DNA from: Sphingomonadales bacterium
GTDB lineage: Bacteria; Pseudomonadota; Alphaproteobacteria; Sphingomonadales; Sphingomonadaceae
Assembly: GCA_025351405.1 (NCBI GenBank)
Contig: JANXVZ010000033.1
Coordinates: 28,967 to 92,966, forward strand
Length of the DNA: 64,000 bases
Direction: 5' to 3'
The notes beneath the pieces were generated by a model, which saw only the letters and a program-made list of their open reading frames with translations, ran no database searches and was not told the DNA's origin. The position numbers and the translations under genes are program-made. Shown one piece after another: positions 59,556-64,000 of this stretch (within the stretch, counting starts at the first letter, position 1; every line of letters starts with the position of its first letter).

Positions 59556-60353
59556 ATGCACCTTCTCGTCCTCGGTCTTGGCTATACCGCCTCGCGTTTC
59601 GCCGCCGACTTTCCCGGCCCGATCACCGCCGTCCGCTCGCGCCCCGGCCCCGGGGTATTGACGCTGGATGACCCGGCGCTGCCTGCCGCCATTGCCGGCG
59701 CGAGCCACATCCTGTCGTCGGTGCCCCCGGCGGCGGACGGCAGCGATCCGGTCCTTGCCATGCACGGCGCCGCACTCGCCGCCGCGCCGGCCGCATGGCT
59801 CGGTTATTTGTCCTCGACGGGGGTCTATGGCGACGCCGGGGGGGCCTGGGTCGACGAAGCCTCGCCGCTGCGGGGGCGCCGGTCGGGGCGCATGGCCGCC
59901 GATCTTGCCTGGCAGGTGCTGCACCCCGCCGTCCGCGTCTTTCGCCTGCCCGGCATCTATGGCCCGGGCCGCTCGGCGCTGGACCGTCTCAAGCATGGCC
60001 CGGTGGCCCGCATCGATCTGCCCGGCCACGTCTTCAGCCGCGTCCATGTCGATGATATCGTTGCCGCCATGCTGGCCAGCTTCGAAGCCGGCGGACCCGG
60101 TGTCTATAATCTCGCCGATGACGAACCTGCCCCCGGCGAGGCGGTCACCGCCCATGCCGCCCGGCTGCTGGGGCAGGAACCGCCGCCGTTGCAAAGCCTC
60201 GATGCCGCCAATCTGTCGGTGATGGGCCGGGCGTTCTATGGGGAGAATCGCCGCGTCGCCAATGGCAAGATGACGCGGGATTTGGGCGTCACTTTACGCT
60301 ATCCAGACTATCGTGCAGGGCTTGCCGCCTGCTTTGTGGAGATGATGCGATGA
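59556..60353 (+). CDS. NAD-dependent epimerase/dehydratase-like (YeeZ-type) protein
   Basis: HLLVLGLGYTASRFAADF, YLSSTGVYGDAGGAWVDE, RLPGIYGPGRSALDRL. Confidence 0.92.
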   Translation: MHLLVLGLGYTASRFAADFPGPITAVRSRPGPGVLTLDDPALPAAIAGASHILSSVPPAADGSDPVLAMHGAALAAAPAAWLGYLSSTGVYGDAGGAWVDEASPLRGRRSGRMAADLAWQVLHPAVRVFRLPGIYGPGRSALDRLKHGPVARIDLPGHVFSRVHVDDIVAAMLASFEAGGPGVYNLADDEPAPGEAVTAHAARLLGQEPPPLQSLDAANLSVMGRAFYGENRRVANGKMTRDLGVTLRYPDYRAGLAACFVEMMR

Positions 60354-62629
60354 AGTTCGGTGCCGGCCAGTCGGTCAAGCGAGTCGAAGACGCCCGTCTG
60401 CTCAAGGGCGAGGGCCAGTACACCGACGATCTGCAGCGCGAGAACATGGCCTATGGCGTCACCCTGCGCTCGCCCTATGGCCATGCGGAGATCGTGTCGC
60501 TCGATGTCACGGCGGCTCGCGCCCTGCCTGGCGTGCTGGCGGTCTATACCCATGAGGATATTGCCGAATACGGCCCGATCCCATGCCTGGTGCCGCTGTC
60601 CGGCCCCGTCCACACGCCGCGGCTGATGCTGGTCAAGGACCGCGTGCGCTTTGTCGGCGATGCCATCGCCTTCGTCGTCGCCGACAGCCGCGAGGCCGCA
60701 CGTGCCGGTGCCGAGGCGATTGAGGTCGATTATCGCGAGCTGCCCGCCGTCGCCTCGCTCGATGCCGCCCTTGCCGATGGCGCACCGCAGATCTGGCCCG
60801 AAGCCGGGTCGAACACGCTTTTCGACTGGAGCGCCGGGGATGCCGCCAAGGCTGCCGCGGCAATGGCCGCATCGGCGCATGTCACATCGCTGCGCATCGT
60901 CCAGAACCGCGTCGCCCCGACGTCGATGGAGGTCCGCGCGGCACTGGGCGAATATGATCCCGCCAGCGGCTATACGCTGTCCACCGGCAGCCAGGGCGTC
61001 GCCGGCATGCGGCAGATGCTGTCGCAGGGCGTGCTCAAGGTTCCCGCCGAACAGGTCCGCGTCATCACCGGCGATGTCGGCGGCGGCTTTGGCATGAAAT
61101 CGTTCCTTTATGGCGAATATGCGCTGGTGCTCCATGCCGCTAAGGCGCTGGGCCGCCCGGTCAAATGGACCGGGGAGCGCGGCGACGCCTTCCAGACCGA
61201 TACCCATGGCCGCGCCATGGTCAGCGAAGGCAAGCTGGGTTTCGATGCCAACGGCCTGATCACCGCGATGCAGGTGGAAACCTGGTCCGATCTCGGCGCC
61301 TATCAATCGCAGTTCGGCCCCGCCATCCAGACCATGGCCGGCGGCAAGATCATGGGCGGCGTCTATCGCATCCCAGTCATCCACAACCTTGTCCATGGCG
61401 TCGTCACCAACACCGCGCCGGTTGATGCCTATCGCGGCGCCGGCCGCCCCGAATCGGCCTATGTGATGGAACGCCTGATCGAAGCCGCCGCCCGCGAGCT
61501 GGGGATCGGCACCGACGAGATCCGTCGCCGCAACCTGCTGACCCCGGCGGAACTGCCGCACGACAACGGCCTCGGCCTCACCTTCGACATCGGCAACTTC
61601 CCCGCCGTCCTCGACAAGGCGTTGCTGCAGGCGGACTGGGCCGGCTTTGCCGCGCGCAAGGCGGAGGCGGCGCGGCGCGGCATGCGGCTTGGCCATGGCA
61701 TGGCCTATTATGTCGAAATCGCCGGCGGTGGCGGCACCGATGAATTCGCCGATGTGCGGGTTGCAGCCGATGGCATGGTCGAGATGGCGGTCGGCACCCA
61801 ATCCAACGGCCAGGGCCATGAAACCGCCTATGCCCAGGTGCTCAGCGAGAAACTCGGGCTGGACATCGAACAGATCCGCATCGTCCAGGGCGATACCGGG
61901 CGGCTCGACGAAGGCCATGGCACCGGCGGCTCGCGTTCGCTGGCCTTTGGCGGGGGTGCCTGCCTCGCCGCTGCCGATGCGATGATCGAGCGCGGCATCG
62001 AACTCGCCAGGGCCGATCTCGGTGCCAGCGATATCGACTATGCCGATGGTGTCTTCCGGGCGCGCGGCAGCAACATGACGCGGTCGCTCGCCGAACTCGC
62101 CGCCGCCCACCCCGGCGGCCTCGACGGCCGGTCGAAATACAGCACCGGCAAGCCCGCCCCCACCTTCCCGAACGGCTGCCATGTCGCCGAAGTCGAGCTC
62201 GACCCCGCCACCGGCAAGGTCAGCGTGACGCGCTACAGCCTCGTCGATGATTTCGGCAATCTGGTGAACCCGATGCTGGTCGAAGGCCAGATCCATGGCG
62301 GCGTGGCGCAGGGCCTCGGCCAGGCGTTGTTCGAAGACATCGTCTATACCGATGATGGACAGCTCGTCACCGGCAGCTTCATGGACTATGGCGTGCCGCG
62401 CGCCGACGACATGCCCGCCGCGATCGGCTTCGACACGCTCGGCACGCCAAGCCCGACCAACCCGCTCGGCGTCAAGGGCTGCGGCGAGGCCGGCACCATC
62501 GGCGCGATGCCGTCGATCATGAACGCCATCATCGATGCGCTCGACGGCACCCAGATCGAAATGCCGGCAACGATCGAGAAATTGTGGCGGGCGGCAAAAT
62601 CCCTCGATGCAGCGGTGGCGGCAGAATAG
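60350..62629 (+). CDS. xanthine dehydrogenase/CO dehydrogenase-family molybdopterin-binding large subunit
   Basis: VKRVEDARLLKGEGQYTDD, GDVGGGFGMKS, DAYRGAGRPESAYVMERL (form II-type AYRGAGR), GQGHETAYAQV, VKGCGEAGTIGAMPSIMNAI. Confidence 0.95.
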   Translation: MKFGAGQSVKRVEDARLLKGEGQYTDDLQRENMAYGVTLRSPYGHAEIVSLDVTAARALPGVLAVYTHEDIAEYGPIPCLVPLSGPVHTPRLMLVKDRVRFVGDAIAFVVADSREAARAGAEAIEVDYRELPAVASLDAALADGAPQIWPEAGSNTLFDWSAGDAAKAAAAMAASAHVTSLRIVQNRVAPTSMEVRAALGEYDPASGYTLSTGSQGVAGMRQMLSQGVLKVPAEQVRVITGDVGGGFGMKSFLYGEYALVLHAAKALGRPVKWTGERGDAFQTDTHGRAMVSEGKLGFDANGLITAMQVETWSDLGAYQSQFGPAIQTMAGGKIMGGVYRIPVIHNLVHGVVTNTAPVDAYRGAGRPESAYVMERLIEAAARELGIGTDEIRRRNLLTPAELPHDNGLGLTFDIGNFPAVLDKALLQADWAGFAARKAEAARRGMRLGHGMAYYVEIAGGGGTDEFADVRVAADGMVEMAVGTQSNGQGHETAYAQVLSEKLGLDIEQIRIVQGDTGRLDEGHGTGGSRSLAFGGGACLAAADAMIERGIELARADLGASDIDYADGVFRARGSNMTRSLAELAAAHPGGLDGRSKYSTGKPAPTFPNGCHVAEVELDPATGKVSVTRYSLVDDFGNLVNPMLVEGQIHGGVAQGLGQALFEDIVYTDDGQLVTGSFMDYGVPRADDMPAAIGFDTLGTPSPTNPLGVKGCGEAGTIGAMPSIMNAIIDALDGTQIEMPATIEKLWRAAKSLDAAVAAE

Positions 62630-62632
62630 GCG

Positions 62633-64000
62633 TCAGCCGGCCGCGGCGACGGGCGGCAGCAGCCGGAAGATCGCATAACCACCGGCGGGTGTCGCAAGGG
62701 GTTGCAACGTCCAATACCGGGCGCGCAACACCCGTGCGGTTTCGGACCAGAACGGGTTGCCCGCCAGCACGACGAGATACTGGGCGCGCGAGCTGCGCGC
62801 TATGCGTTCAAGGGCTTCGCCGCGATCGTTGGTGAACGCCGTCGTTTCGGCGTGGATGCGAGCGCTCGCGGCGCTTTTGAGGCCGACGACTTCGGTAATG
62901 TGCAAATCCGGCCGCCGCCACGCCAGGTAGCCGGCATCATGCACCAGCACCCGGGCACCGGCAGGCAACGTGCGCCGCGCATCGGCGGCAAGCGTCGGCA
63001 AGGCCTGGCTTGTCACCTCCTGGCGAAAGATTGCCACGCCGAGCCAGCCGCTCAGGGCCGCCCACAACACCAGCACCGCCCCGGCGATGCGCCCACGGCG
63101 CGGCATCGCCAGCAACGGCGTGGCGCCATACAGCAACACCGGCACCGCGAGCGCCAGGTAACGATAGAAGTTGTGACCGAGCCCGCCGGCAAAGCTTTCA
63201 ACCGAAATGCCGAGCCACAGCAAAAGGAACACCAGCAGCCCCCCCCCCCCGCGCTGCCGGAGCAAGCCAAAGACCCCCGCGAGCAAGGGACCGATCGCAC
63301 TGCCGACGACGACGCTTCTGAAGATACGCAGCTTTTCCGGCAAGCTGCGGTGCAACTCGGCGAAATAGACGATCTTGACGCCCCCCGTGGTCGGAAACGG
63401 CACGCCCGTGGCCACCCAATACAGCAGCAGCCACGGTACCGCAGACCCAGCCGCCATGGCGAGGTTCGCCGCCACAAGGCGCGGCGACCGTCGGTCTCGC
63501 CAGCAGCAGCGCACCATCAGGGGCGCCGCCAGCAGTGCCAGTTCGGGCCGGACAAAAAGCAGCAGTCCGAGCAGCCACGGCAGCCGCCGATGGTCCACCA
63601 GCACGATTGTCCAGGTGACAGCGGCCAACGCCAGCCCCGTCTCGAGGCCGTTGAGCAACTGGAAGGGCATGAACCCTGTCAGCAACCCGGCCACGACCAG
63701 TACACTCCGGTTGCACCCTGTCACCACCGCCAGCCGATCCAGCCCCATCGCGTACAGCGCGACAGCGAAGATCGTGACCAGATGGAGCGCCGTTTCGAGC
63801 GGCATGAGCCAACCGGCGAGTGCCACCAGCACAAGATGGACAGCGCTGGTGGCGCCGCTCAGCGCCGAACCGCCATAGCTTGCATCGGCGCCGCCCGCGA
63901 GCAAGGCCCGGGCGTTGTGCAGTGTTATATAGGCATCATCGAGCGGAAATACCGGCGCCGTCGCACTGGCAAGCGTTGCCGCAACGACTGCCAGTGCGAC
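62633..64000 (-). CDS. polytopic membrane protein, GT-C glycosyltransferase-like; 5' end beyond window
   Basis: Open to window edge: VALAVVAATLASATAPVFPLDDAYITLHNARALLAGGADASYGGSALSGATSAVHLVLVALAGW; DDAYI motif near N-terminus and many TMs. Confidence 0.75.
   Translation of the reverse strand, partial: VALAVVAATLASATAPVFPLDDAYITLHNARALLAGGADASYGGSALSGATSAVHLVLVALAGWLMPLETALHLVTIFAVALYAMGLDRLAVVTGCNRSVLVVAGLLTGFMPFQLLNGLETGLALAAVTWTIVLVDHRRLPWLLGLLLFVRPELALLAAPLMVRCCWRDRRSPRLVAANLAMAAGSAVPWLLLYWVATGVPFPTTGGVKIVYFAELHRSLPEKLRIFRSVVVGSAIGPLLAGVFGLLRQRGGGGLLVFLLLWLGISVESFAGGLGHNFYRYLALAVPVLLYGATPLLAMPRRGRIAGAVLVLWAALSGWLGVAIFRQEVTSQALPTLAADARRTLPAGARVLVHDAGYLAWRRPDLHITEVVGLKSAASARIHAETTAFTNDRGEALERIARSSRAQYLVVLAGNPFWSETARVLRARYWTLQPLATPAGGYAIFRLLPPVAAAG
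63239..63250 (-). repeat. 12-nt poly-G (coding strand) homopolymer
   Basis: CGG CAG CGC GGG GGG GGG GGG CTG CTG inside the membrane-protein ORF. Confidence 0.9.

Noticed and set aside
60308-62296. 662-aa minus-strand ORF
   Set aside because: Antisense shadow of the CoxL-type gene

Overview
High-GC alphaproteobacterial chromosome segment; gene content and order (valS / DUF2497-PopZ / TolC / Pcm; panC / MipZ / J-domain protein; phasin / clpS) suggest Sphingomonadales. It is mostly housekeeping and metabolic genes. About 60 CDS are supported, plus tRNA-Gly(CCC), tRNA-Cys(GCA), several intrinsic terminators and some non-coding structures. I saw no prophage, transposase, CRISPR array or recognisable defence system. 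The strongest unexplained signals are non-coding: (1) a 29-nt-period array of hairpins just after the phosphoglucomutase/phosphomannomutase gene, with a compensatory G-C to A-U change between copies 1 and 2, running into a 16-bp perfect inverted repeat that sits on the phasin promoter (PhaR-like operators); (2) a phasin gene with a 231-aa K/A/P-rich N-terminal extension and a well-placed internal Shine-Dalgarno/ATG; (3) a 22-bp-arm inverted repeat whose right arm follows the mipZ start codon; (4) palindromes overlapping predicted -10 boxes upstream of pcm-tolC and an M48 protease gene; (5) a 12-G tract inside a membrane-protein gene; (6) a truncated PleD-like cyclase next to rpmG with no divK. 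All calls come from reading sequence; no database search was possible.
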